A DNA stretch of 64,000 bases. Origin: Warburgia ugandensis. Its lineage: Eukaryota > Streptophyta > Magnoliopsida > Canellales > Canellaceae. Below, piece after piece: positions 36,911-49,100 of this stretch. Under the pieces are notes generated by a model. The model searched no databases and was not told the DNA's origin. It worked only from the letters and a program-made list of their open reading frames with translations. The position numbers and the translations under genes were made by a program. The DNA is taken from NCBI GenBank assembly GCA_035236585.1, contig CP141137.1, positions 48,630,057-48,694,056 on the forward strand, written 5' to 3'. Position 1 is the first letter of the stretch; each line of letters opens with the position of its first letter.

Positions 36911-38176
36911 ACATAAAACTAGAAATTATATCTTTCCATTAAAAAAATACTAGATTTTTAAAAATTCTATTAATAACCCAAAACAATAATCACAAATTAC
37001 TACAAACATCCAATGTTCAACCCCATTGCTACATATATTAGCATTAGATTCAACATAATCATGAAACATACAATTGAAAACCCAACTACAACCACTAAAA
37101 CAATCTACAATAGTGAATTGGCAATCACATTATCTTCATAATCAAATCTAACGCTTCCAACATGGCCAACACTTTCCCCACTTCACTTAGCTCCCAACCC
37201 AACTCCCCCTAGTTGACCTCCAAGGGAATATACAAATTAGTTCACAAGAAATGCTTGCATTCAATTTTTACCCACTTCGGGCATCAATAGAATAGCCAGT
37301 TGGGGTTCTCCTTACTTCTATAGTTGTAGACAACCATTTGACTATGACAATTCTCATAGTACATCGATGACAAACCCAAACTAGCAATAAATGCGATGCT
37401 TGAAAGTTTTCAAAGAGATGGTAAAGTTGGCTAATAGAAAACTAGGAAAGGCGGAGAATGGGAAACATATAAATTTGAATTGAGAAGAGGTGAATTTGAT
37501 TTTTGAGTTGCAATTTGCAATTTTTCAACAAGTTGAATAAAGCCTAATTAAGGATTGTCAAGCGAAAGGCTATGGGAAGGAGAAAGGGAAACATAGGCTT
37601 CAACATTCAAAATTTTAAACTTGTCTTTTGTAGTTGCGTTTGAAATTTTCAAAACAGCAAAAATAATTAACTAGTTCTTTATGGGCCCGACATTCCTATT
37701 TTGTTAGTAATTTTGATGAAATTGTGATGGAAGGGGCCTCCTTGATGATCTTTTGGCAGTTATAGTATCGAAAAAGATGTTTTTAGACTGGAGAGAGTCA
37801 ATTTGATTGCATTTGAAAGTAGAGAAGGTGTCTCTACTTTTTTCTTTAAAATAAAAAAATAAAGGAAATGATAAGCCTCATCCCTTGTATTAGCCCACCC
37901 ATACCCCCTAATAGTTTTTCAACACTTCACTACTATAAGTGACCAAGATATGGTTCCAAAAGGGAAGGTGAATTGGGTCCAAATAAAACTTTTACAAACT
38001 TGAAAAATATATAAACTTTGTTCATAGAAGTACAACTAATGACATCTGTGGAACAAGAAGAACATAAGGATTTATAGTGGTTTGGCTAAATCTTTCGCAC
38101 CCATATTCACTCTCTCAATGCTAAACTAGGTTCTAGTCACTGGAGGTTATCTCTCCTTACATGTCAAAAAATAACA

Positions 38177-38180
<4 letters not shown>

Positions 38181-38221
<41 letters not shown>
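38181..38221 (+). repeat. (CT)20 microsatellite
   Basis: An uninterrupted CT tract of about 40 nt, 0.9 kb upstream of the SLH-like gene. Confidence 0.95.
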
Positions 38222-38224
<3 letters not shown>

Positions 38225-39041
38225 GTTAAAACATCTCTACAAAGATTGTAAAGAGGGAGAGGTTTTAAGTTTTCTAAAAATAGAAAGAATTATCACAATA
38301 ACTTAAAGACCAGCTTCAGACTTGAGCTTAGATTACTTGCTCGATAATTTCTCTTATTGAGTCTGTAGAATAAGCTTCAATTTATAGTCTTCAATCCATA
38401 ACTATTGGATTTGACTTTTCTAGCCATTAGAGTTGAAATAGATTCATTGAACACTTCAAATAACAAAACTATAAAACATTTGAGATTTGATATTGACATT
38501 TTAAACTATTGAATAACTCATCGACCAATTGATGTGCAGTTATCTGAAGGACTTCTCTTGATTGATGACTCAGTTATTTTACCAGTCAATTGACCCAAAA
38601 CTCAAAAGCCATTGGTTGAAGAGATTCCTTCAACCGAGTAGTTATATCTGAAATGTCCGATCAAAGTTGTTCCACTTCTGTTTATAAGTGAAGTTCATCT
38701 TCTTCTTTAACTCAACGTTCTTTCATCAGCATGTAAGTTTTCTGAACTCCAAAGTTCCTAGCAAGTTGATATAGCCAAACTCTAGACCCTAGGATGTCTT
38801 TTTTTTGTACTTCCATTAGTCGGGCGACCACGAGACCACAACACAACAAAAGAAAAGAAAAGAAAATCATCCTACTCGAGGGTCACAGTTGGCAAAAGAG
38901 AAGAAAAACACGCGGAGCTCGTCGACTGTTCTTACCAATTTTACACTTCTAACAAATCCCCATTTTCTGCCCATTTTACCTGCTATTGCATCTTTGAACG
39001 CCACCCGTATTCTCTCTCCCTGCATTGATCACCTCCTGAAC

Positions 39042-39061
39042 ATGAGCAAATGAAACCCTAG
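39042..39061 (+). promoter_or_regulatory. Two overlapping minimal uORFs
   Basis: ATG AGC AAA TGA (39042-39053) and ATG AAA CCC TAG (39050-39061) each encode three residues. The stop of the first overlaps the start of the second in ATGA. They end 44 nt before the main ATG. They matter only if the transcript starts upstream of 39042, which is likely but not shown. Confidence 0.45.
39053..39060 (+). promoter_or_regulatory. Telo-box upstream of the SLH-like gene
   Basis: AAACCCTA lies 46 nt upstream of the ATG at 39106. Its position close to the start codon matches the usual place of this element in plants. It also forms part of the second uORF described at 39050-39061. Confidence 0.4.
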
Positions 39062-39105
39062 TTTCCTGCATTTTGATTTTCCCGAACCCAACAATCAAGC
39101 GAGAA

Positions 39106-42100
39106 ATGAGTTATTCTCTCGCTCGTAACTCTCCGTTCCTCTTTGTCCACAATCGCTACGACTTTCGCCGTCCTCATCTTTCCGTCACCGGTTTGTCGAA
39201 GCCCTTCGGGAATTTTCACAGCTCGAGGCATAGAAGACTCTGTTTATACGCTTCAGTCGCTGAAAGAAGCCTCGAAGCATCTTGGGTTCCTTCTGACGGT
39301 AATGGACATGATGATTTTGGAGGTTGGTCAATTGTCGAAGCTCAAGTAGAGAAGAAGAAGCAGACGAAAGGTCTCTCTCTCTTTACCTCTTTGTATCTAT
39401 TTATATCTAGCTGATATTTATGTTACTTGATTTTTCTTCAAATTTGCAGACTGGCCGATTTATTTCTCAGTGGGAATCGGTACTTCTGTTGTGATCTTAC
39501 TCGCCGCTATTGGTTTCTGCTCTTTATCAGACAAAGGTTAGCATTGATTTTTTCGTGCTTCTAGTTATCTTCTTTCGTCTTTTCTTTAATTTGCGCTCTT
39601 TACGATCATATAACAAGGAGACACGATTGGCAAACAAGCTTTTGCTTTCATTGTGCAAGTTATATTTAAATGTGCTTGTCTGCCATGACTATGCATTTAG
39701 CAGTTTCCAAGGGTCGATTCAGTATCCCATTGCAATCTTTGCGAGGGTTGTTGTTCGCCTCGTCTGAGTCTGAGTCACCAGCCAAAATAGCGGATTCTGA
39801 TGCATCAAAGAGGGACGCCGAGTATAAATCTGATGCGATTCAAGCTGCATCTTATGCCTCGGATACGGACTTGGTAGCAGGTGATTAATCATGTAGATGA
39901 TTCTCGTTTGAACTTCTCTAATAATTTTCCTGAGCAAGCAGCTATGTCTGTGTTCTGTTGAAATTTATGGCATTGCACGAAGGAAACTTGATAACTAGTT
40001 GCAGTGATCAAAAGGAACTATAAGTCATGGTTTTCAAACTGAGCCAACCGAATTATTAGAAGCAGACTAAGCATTAGAGTTTGTTTTTCTCTTTGAACCA
40101 CGATTTCCATGATGCAGGTAGGTTTCTTTGTTGCTTAACTTTAACTATTCTTTTGGAAGAAAAATACTTGTCCTCTTTGATTGGTTTCTAGTGCTCCTTC
40201 AAAGTGCTTGTGCGTTTGGCTTGAGGAGGCAGACAGTACATCAGAGCTACTCTATATAGGGTAAACTTGCTACAGGTGACTACTTTAGCAATATACAAAT
40301 ACTGCAAGATTGCTATTATAAGTTGGCCTAAGCCAGTCAGATTGAGAGCTAGGAATGCATCAATAGTATTTGAGTCTTTTGACCACTTTGACTAACTTCT
40401 TCCTATGTTTAACGAATTTAGCAACTTTTGACCAACTTGGCTCGATCCTTCTGGAGTAGTTCATAATTAATCTGATACCTTCCCATTCTCTTTTAACCAT
40501 TCAAATATTGTGATATTGGTGTCTGCAAGTTTCTATGGGGCTCGGCAAGCTGGCATCTGAGATACTTATTTGGTGATATTAGTGATCATATGATAGGAGA
40601 ACTCACATGCTTTTCTCCCTCAGTTGCAGATTTTAGAAATTTACTATTCTATTTTCTGTTGTTGTAAAATTCAATATGCATACTGAAGTCTGCTGTGGAT
40701 GGGGAAGCATTGTCTCTGTTATATATCCTCGCTATGATGGTAGATTACTTGGTGTCTACATTTGGTTTGTTTCTTACATGGCAACACCAATAAGGTTTTA
40801 TGACCTATGCAGCATCTAGTTGGGCAATGCAAGTATTTCTTTCTAAGTTGTACGTAATGGTATATAGAACCAATAGTAAGACTAATTTATCTGCAAAGAC
40901 TTGAATTCTGTATTTAATCTTCAAGTTCGTTAAATTTTCTGGATGCATCTATACATGGAGAGAATTATGTTTGTTATTTCATATCTAGGGGGTGGGAAGT
41001 TTCAACACCCCAAAAATTACCACGTCTTAAGTTTGAGTAAATCTTAGCCCCGAGTTGTACTCTTGAATTTTCTCTCCAGAATCAGGTAAGTCTTCTGAGT
41101 TTTAGTTCATTTGGATGAGTTTTAGCTATTCATTCTATTCTTCCTGGTCTGGAGCTCTTTTCAAGCAAGTATTTTTACTGCTGTGAGATGCTAGAAACCC
41201 ATCTTTATGCTGGAATTAATACATGTTCTGTAGCTCCATTTATTATCATTTTGCTTTTTGTCTCATGTTGCATCTTATGATCCACTAAACTTTTGAACTA
41301 AAGGAAATACAAAGTATCTCCTTCATCTTCTTGCCTTTATTGCACTTCTTTCACTTTGATATTGTGCTACCAATGCCTTTCTCAAATCATTAGAAGATTT
41401 CTAACTATTCTCTTTCTCCCTGGCCGTGTATATCCTTTCTTTAGTGCCGCAGAAAAAGATTGAATGTGTTGTTCATCCACTAGCTCCAGATCCCATGCAA
41501 CAGGAAGCACTCTTAGTTCTCAAGAAACTGAAGGTTTGTCACTGGGAGCACTTAACCCAACATGATAATTATCTTATACTTAATAACTATTTTCATTCTT
41601 TGTTTCTCATTAAGATACACTTGCTTATGACTAGTAAGTCAAATTATTATTTTGTGGTCTTTGACTTTCGAAAATTTGCTATTTCCTGGCATAGGTTCTA
41701 GGAAGAATAGAAAGCAAAACTGTGTTCTTTAGTTTTGAATCCAAGGTTCTTAGCTGTACATTTTTGTAAGTTTATTCACCAAATACTTGGTGAAGAAGAG
41801 GAAGTGCTGAACATACAAATGATAGTGAAGATGAAGAAATCCTTCATTTGTGAAAAGTGATGCTTATTTTACTACAATTTGAAACTATGATGTTGAGAAA
41901 TCAAAGAACTTGCATTTTCCTTGAAACCTTTTGGATCTCTTGGTTTTTCTCTAGAAAGGCTAATTGGATTGTTTGGAGCATGCTAGGGTGCTCAGGAATG
42001 GTATTAATGTTATGTTACGAATCTTTGTTTTTCTATTTTAGGGGGATTTTGATTGTAATAAGCGATAGAACTTCTAAAAGATGGAACAATGAACAAGATG

Positions 42101-43081
42101 AAGATTATGGTCGTCCTGTTTGTTGTCTTCAAAAACTTGTTGATATTTGTTGAAATTATTAACAGCAATCCTAATCATATATCTTATCTGTCAATGGGTA
42201 CCTCCATGTATTTTCACTTTCTGATGGGTTTGGGGTCTCACTTGCAATGATTTCCTAGATGTATTCTCCCCTCTTATTTTGTTTGATTGAAGTTATCTGG
42301 ACCAGCAGTTCTCTACTCTTTGGTTGCTGACCTTGTGTAGTAGGTGCGGTTGCTATTACCCTGGAATTCTCCCCTCTTATTTTGTTTGGTTGAAGTTGTA
42401 TGCACCAGCAGTTCAATATTACTCTTTGGTTGCTGACCTTGTGTAGTAGGTGTGGTTGCTATTACCCTGGAAACTTCCATTCATGAAAAATCCCTGATCT
42501 ATTATCTTTACTAGTGTTCAAGGTAGATGTTTAAGTGGCCTACTTTGTCCCCCTGTACAGGTTCATTTTTCTTGTGCTATTGTGTCTTCTTCTTCTTGGT
42601 GAACAAATTATGAATGTTTTCAGTTTAAAGATTGCTGCCTTAACCATCCTTATCTTTATTGCTTAACCACTTCTATTTTATGATGGATACAGCTTTGAAA
42701 TTTAAGATATTAGATCTGTAACTGGAGGGGGTTCTAGTAGGAGGTCCAATAAGTAAGTGTTGTTTGTTCTTGGAGTTGCTGCCAAGTTGCTCCATCTGCA
42801 ATAATGCTAGAGGCAATTCTTGTATTTCAAGGGTTTGGTGAAACAGATTTGAGAGTGTAAGCCTGTGTACATCTAAATAAGTATTGGAGTAGATTAGGCT
42901 GGATGGACCTTTCTAGCATTATCATTGGATGCTTAAATATAGAGGATATTTCTGGAGAATAGCTGGCAGTATAGATGTTAGGAGCTAGTTAGATCTTGAT
43001 TATTCTTTCAGTCAACCTTTTGAGTAAAATGAGGTGATTTATGGGGCTGGAAAAGTTGTTCTTATTTAAAACTTGAAATGC

Positions 43082-43129
<48 letters not shown>

Positions 43130-46100
43130 GTATGTGACCAGTCTCTGCGCAGGGCATCTTATAGATTTTCTGTTCCCTTTTAGCAGTAAAATATATGTTA
43201 GCAACTCATAGAGTGATTGTACTTCCTGTTTGATGTTCTTGTATTCAGTGGCTGTCCCAAAATATGGTAGTAGTCTTGGTTTCTGTTGGCTAGATTCGTT
43301 TCAAATACTAAAAGGTATCTGTGCTATGATGACTTGTTGTATATCTTTGTTGATCTTTAGAATTTTGGTTAAGTTACTAGTCATAAAGCTTCTATACCTG
43401 TTCTTATCATGGGATACTCATGGGATTTGAGGTATACAGTTAATTGAAAGTGAGGTCAATGGCAAAGAGTTGTGTACGAGGAGGGAATATGCAAGATGGC
43501 TTGTTAAAGCAAATTCATTATTGGAAAGGTAAATGATTATGAACTAAGAAATAAAGCTTTCTAATAGATAAATATTTTATATAAGTTGGTTACTTATTTA
43601 TTTGGCCATTTTGTTGTGTGTACATAGAAATCCAAAACATAGAATTGCTCCGTCTATGTTAACTGCTGGTTCCATAATTTCTGCGTTTGATGATGTAAGT
43701 GTCATGGACCCGGATTTTTGGTGCATTCAAGGTGAGTCTGAGCTAATAAATTCTGATTCTAATTTCTAGCCGGAGAATAATTATCTGAAAATTTTCTCTT
43801 GTAAACTTTGCAATTGAAAGCCCTTGCGGAAGCCGGAATTGTTCCCAGCAAGCTGACATCCTCTAAGTTTAGTTCTCTGGACATGGATGCCTCAGATTCC
43901 AAAGTTATGGCTGAATTCCTCCCGGAGAGGTAGTGCAATTAACTCATGTCTTTGAAGCTGAATTTCTTTTTCCTTAGTATGTGGGAGTAACGTAACCCTG
44001 TTCAATTGCAGTTTCATATCTCGGCTGGATCTGGTAAACTGGAAAGCCCAGTTAGAGTATTCCTTGATTCCAGGAATAGAAGAGAAGGTATCTGAGCTTT
44101 TGAAATTTTTGTTGGAATTTGCATTAAAAAACATATAGAGTTACGAGGCCAAGTCTTTTCTAGCTCTTAAAACCTGACTTGTTTACAGTCCAGATCCTAA
44201 GGAAGGAAGTCAAAGGTTTCCTGGATGTGGTGGCAGTGGGTCCAAATGCATCAGTGGAGTTGTTCATGGACATGCTGGCTGGTGACAGAAGTATAGTCAG
44301 AAGAGTTTTTGGTATAGCATTTCCACCTTCTCTCATTCAAATATTCTCTATTCCATGATAATGCACATGTCCATGTTTAGTCAAAACAAATCTTAGCAAA
44401 ATGGATTACCTTATTCAATCAGCGATAATTGACTTGCCATTATGTGACACGGACACTGACAGGGGTTGGATGTGTCAAACACATTGCTGCATTTCCATTG
44501 ATCTTTTCAACTTTGATCACCAGTTTTCATATATTTGGTTACTATTTCATATATTTGCATGTTTTGGGTGTCTGCCTGATGGTTGCATGTGTGCACGTGC
44601 ACATGCAAGTATTTCTGTTTCTGTGATTTGGTCTTGTCTGTGTATGTGGCTCTCTTATCTATGCATGTGTTTGTGTGTGTTGTTGGGGGGTTGGGGGGCT
44701 GGGCATGGGCCTGTGCGCCCGTGCTTGTTTGTTTATGTCCTGGCTTCATTTGTGTACATGACCCTAAATCTATATGCATATTTAAATGTGCGCGCGCATG
44801 TGTGTGGGAATGCATGCTTGTGTCCATATATCGTCTCTATATGTGGCTGTCTATATCCATCTGTTGCCTCCCCATCTGTGTATTTTGTGTCCATGTGTGT
44901 GTGCATATGTGTATGTCTCTTCCAAACTGTTGTATTGTGGACCAAAAGGTGGCAGTGGCAATTAGAGTCAGCTTGTCTGTTTGCTAAGTAGTGAAACTCT
45001 GGTACTCTTAGTGGTTCTCCAATAATGTTGTTAAATACTCATGGATCTCTAACAGTTTTCTGTGAGAAGGCTGTATATTTGCATATAAAGCCATCTTTGT
45101 TTTTAGAATATTATTTGCATGAGCATTATTTGTGTTGATTGTTCTTATTCTGTTTTACAGGACACTGCAGGCGGCTTCAGCCAAACAAACCTGCAACTAA
45201 AGCACAGTCAGCAGTGGCACTGACTAGTGGCAGGATGGTAGATGCAATTTCTGCTGAATTATCAAGACTTGAAGCTGAAAACTCATCACATCAAGCTGAG
45301 GTGGAAGCAATAAGGTCTGAATTACTTCTCAGAGGAGACATACAAAGGTTTTGGGAGGGAAAACTGCATGAAGAGAAAGCCCATGGTTTGGAGGTTGAGA
45401 GAGATTTACTTGCTGCCACTCTCGAGTTGGAAAAGGAGAGGATAATTCAATCTGAGAGCCAAGCTGAGTTTTTAAGGAAGAAGGCAGGTCTTGACTATCA
45501 AAAGCATCTGCTTTTGAGTCTCAAGGAAGAAGTCAGTGGAATGTGTGAAAGGCTCGCTGATGAGAGGACTAATGTTGTGGCTGAGAAGCTGAGTGTAGAG
45601 GAGCTCTCTGCTGATTTACAGGCCAAACAAGAAGCCATAGTTGAAGCTAAATCTATTCTTGAGGCTGAGAAAGAAGCTATCCAAATCCTTAGGTGAGTTG
45701 GTCTTTACTTGCTTATTATTGTGTCTTATTTAAAATGTTGAAATGACAAAGTACCATTAGGGTGTTGAAGAAACTCCAGGAAGAATTTTTTACTGCAGTG
45801 GCCATCATCTTGTAGTTATCAAAAGATCATCATGGTCTTCATTTCTGCGGGCATTTCTTGGTTTTTCTTTCTTCATCATTGGATACAAAGTGAAAATTTT
45901 AATTGGGGAAGTGACAAGCTACTTTTAAACTGTAAAACTTTTCTTAAATTCATTATCAGCTGATTAATCGCTAGTTAACCACCTCTAGAAGCATTGCTAA
46001 AGGAGCTTTCTCTAAAACCTAACCCAATCAACCAATGGAAATATGAATGGATGGATTATTCTAGCTTACATGATATGTCATGGTAACTGAGTGGGACGAT

Positions 46101-49100
46101 ATGAATGGACTGATTGTTCTAGTGTTGCACTGATGATATGTCATGGCAACTGAGTGAAGAGAACTAGATTATATGGATCATCTCCTTTGCATCTTTGGGA
46201 TCAGTGTTTGCTAGTCATGTATCTTCTATATCAACTGCGAGTCGTTATATATAGTAGGTGTAGTATTCAGTGACAACTGAGTCAGTCACTTATGTGCTAC
46301 AGAAGTCATCCTATGTTGTGGGGTGATTTTTTATGTTCTAAAATTATATGTTTAATGGCTAGCAAGTACAAGGAAGTGGAGTCTATGAGTCAGAGAGCTG
46401 CTCAAGATGGAATCATTATGCTATCTTACTGGAATGTTTATGGTAAACTAGGACAATGTGGTGCACTTGAGCTTAACTGCTAGTACTGTAGGGATTGTAG
46501 GTGAATCAGAATTTCATACCCAAATGCAACATGCCAACTGCATCTCTATTTCATTGGGAAACATGCTTGTGGGCAAATTGGTTGAAAGTGACACAAACCA
46601 CTGTCTATGATGTGTTGCCAAACAGCATGCAGAGCTTAAATTTGAAAGTTCCAAGCACCTTCAAGAGTCATTTATCAGGAGATCCAATGTATATTCTCAG
46701 ATGAACGATAAGAAGTACACTTGCTTGCTTGAGTAAGAAGTTCCACCTGGCACTTTTTTTGTTAAACTTGTGTATTTTTTATTGCATTTTTATTGGAACT
46801 GGTTGAAGGAAAACATAAGTTCCCAAGAAAAAGTGACATGTGACACTCATCATTTTTACTTCTTGGTAGTTGTAATCATGTGCAAATGGCTTCTTGATTG
46901 GCAAGAAATGGCCAAAGACTGATTTCCATGGAAGAAGAAATTCTCATGGAAAGTGTTTTTATGGCTTGAAATTGAGTACACCACAACCCCATAAATCTTC
47001 CATGGTGTAAAACTTTTAGATCTTTGGTGTAATTCAATTTGAAGCTGTAAAACACTTTCCACAGAGGATTCCTTTTTCCATGAAACCAATTTTCATCTCA
47101 TTCCTGCCAAAAAAAACAGGCACCATGGGAAATATTATGCCTTAGGAGTTAGAGCATCAGGGAAGTTGGTTTACCATTTTCTAAGGTGTATGTAATGTTA
47201 GCTCAAATGGGTAGTTTTCTTATTATGGGATTATTGTTTGCAACTTGACAATACTAGTGAGTTTGGTTATCTGGGAACTCTTGCAAGTATTCATTAGATT
47301 GGTTACAAACTCTCAATTTTAAATGTCTTGATGTGTGAGATGGGATTTAAAGGAGTGGAAGGAACAATGATAATCTTAACCTTTTTCTTTTATCTTCTTG
47401 GGGTTTGATTATTTCTTCTTTTGCTAAGTCTCTTTGTACTTCTTTCTTTGAACAATTTTTTTAGAGTTAGATGATCTCTTTCTTCTTTGAGAATCAAGTG
47501 TTTGGATTGGTCTTTTATTGTAGGAAACTCTTCAGTCTAAAGCTTTAAGCATCATTCCTTGTTACATTGACTGTGCATTTTCTTCGTTATGTGGATCAAG
47601 GCCAATTTTGTTGATTCCATGTATGACCAATCCTTTAAGTTATTAAATCCTTACCTTTGAAGAGAAAAGATTCAATAGGGACTGCCATTTTTCTCTGTAC
47701 ATTGTGTGTAAGTTTACTTTGGGAGCTCATATACAGGCTCCTTTTTCTGCCTGGGCTGCCCTTGCTGCCACTAAAGGGTTTCTACAGGTGTGGATTACCA
47801 GTTGCCTGAAAAACATGTGTTTAAAATAAAAGGGCAGCCCCGGTGCACAAAGCTCCTGCATATGCAGGATCCTGGGAAGGAGCGGACTATAAGGGTCTAT
47901 AGTACGCAGCCTTACCTTGCATTTTTGCAAGAGGCTGTTTCCACGTTTTGAGCCCATGACTTCAAGGTCACACGGCAACAACCCTTTAAAAACATGTTTT
48001 TAAAGACGACATATTTTGTAATTATAGGGTCCTTAAAGGGCATTTTCAACTGGAATTTCATCAGTCACTAGATCACTCGAAGCCAGAAAAAACCACCACA
48101 TAACTCATAGAAAGGAAAACAGGAGGGAAGAAGGAGAAGGGGAAGAAAAATAAAAAACCAGAAATCTGAAACAGTTCCCAGTTTTAGCTTGATAGACATC
48201 CTTGCTCCCAAAATCTGAAAATGTGATTTCCTTCTCTCTCTAGATTCATCATTTTCTAATTACAAATCTGCATCTATCCCTTTGTTTCATTTTCAATTTG
48301 AGTTTCCTTAGTAGTTTTGCTATTTTAATATTTCTACGTGTTATTGTAATGAGAAAGATAATAACAGATGGGTATGCACTCTGACTTTGAAATAATGAGT
48401 AGCGGAAGAAGAATTAACAAGCGCTGACTTATCAATCTCACAAGTCCCCAAAGACCATGATTTCAGGAACAAGTACCTTCTATAGGTCACAATGATAACT
48501 AGAATAACAAAGAAACTGAATAGAGCTATTTAAAAACCCATTTTATCTTGTCTTATTAAAATAATGAACAATACAACCCCAGCCTTTCTCCTTTGAGAAT
48601 TTTTTTTATGGATATTATTATTTTTTCTATGTTTTACACTCTTCTTCCTCTACTCTCCTTTTTTCTCCTTCATTTCTGTTGTCTAGGTTTTGTTTTGATC
48701 TTAAGAGAGAAGAAAAGAGAAAATAACAATGAAGGTTCCGTGTCATAATCGTCATAAAAGCCTTATCCCGATTAGGGGTTTGCGACATGAATCTTGTTCC
48801 TCCATTCACCTCTATCAAGTGTCATTGTTTATTAAGTCCAGGAGTTTTAAAATCTTTTCTCGCCACTTCTAACCACATCCTTTTGGGCCTTTCCCTTGCT
48901 CTGTTAGATTCTTCGACTTGGATCGACTCACTCCTTTTAATTAGTGTAGTTTTTCATCTTCGTTGGCCATGCCAAACCATCGAAGTTTTCCCCCTCTCTT
49001 GTTACCCATCGGTGCTACTCCTAAGTTTCCTCTAGTGTTTCATTTCTAATTCTATCGTTTTTTGTCATGCTATTTATCCATCTCAACATCCTCATTTTGG

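Larger units (their letters stand above)
35816..38900. other. Intergenic upstream of the SLH-like gene
   Basis: AT-rich. It holds a micro-insertion at 35843-35891, a MITE candidate at 36680-36910 and a CT microsatellite at 38181-38221. Sequence around 37930-38620 resembles the untranslated parts of plant LTR elements in style only, so no element is called. Confidence 0.5.

Noticed and set aside
37930-38620. Possible fragment of an LTR-type element with GACCAATTGA-like words
   Set aside because: The resemblance is stylistic. No ends, target duplication or coding domain could be found.
44401-44991. 196-codon Cys-rich frame
   Set aside because: It is the TG-rich intron 9 of the SLH-like gene read as codons. 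Frames of similar length occur on the other strand.
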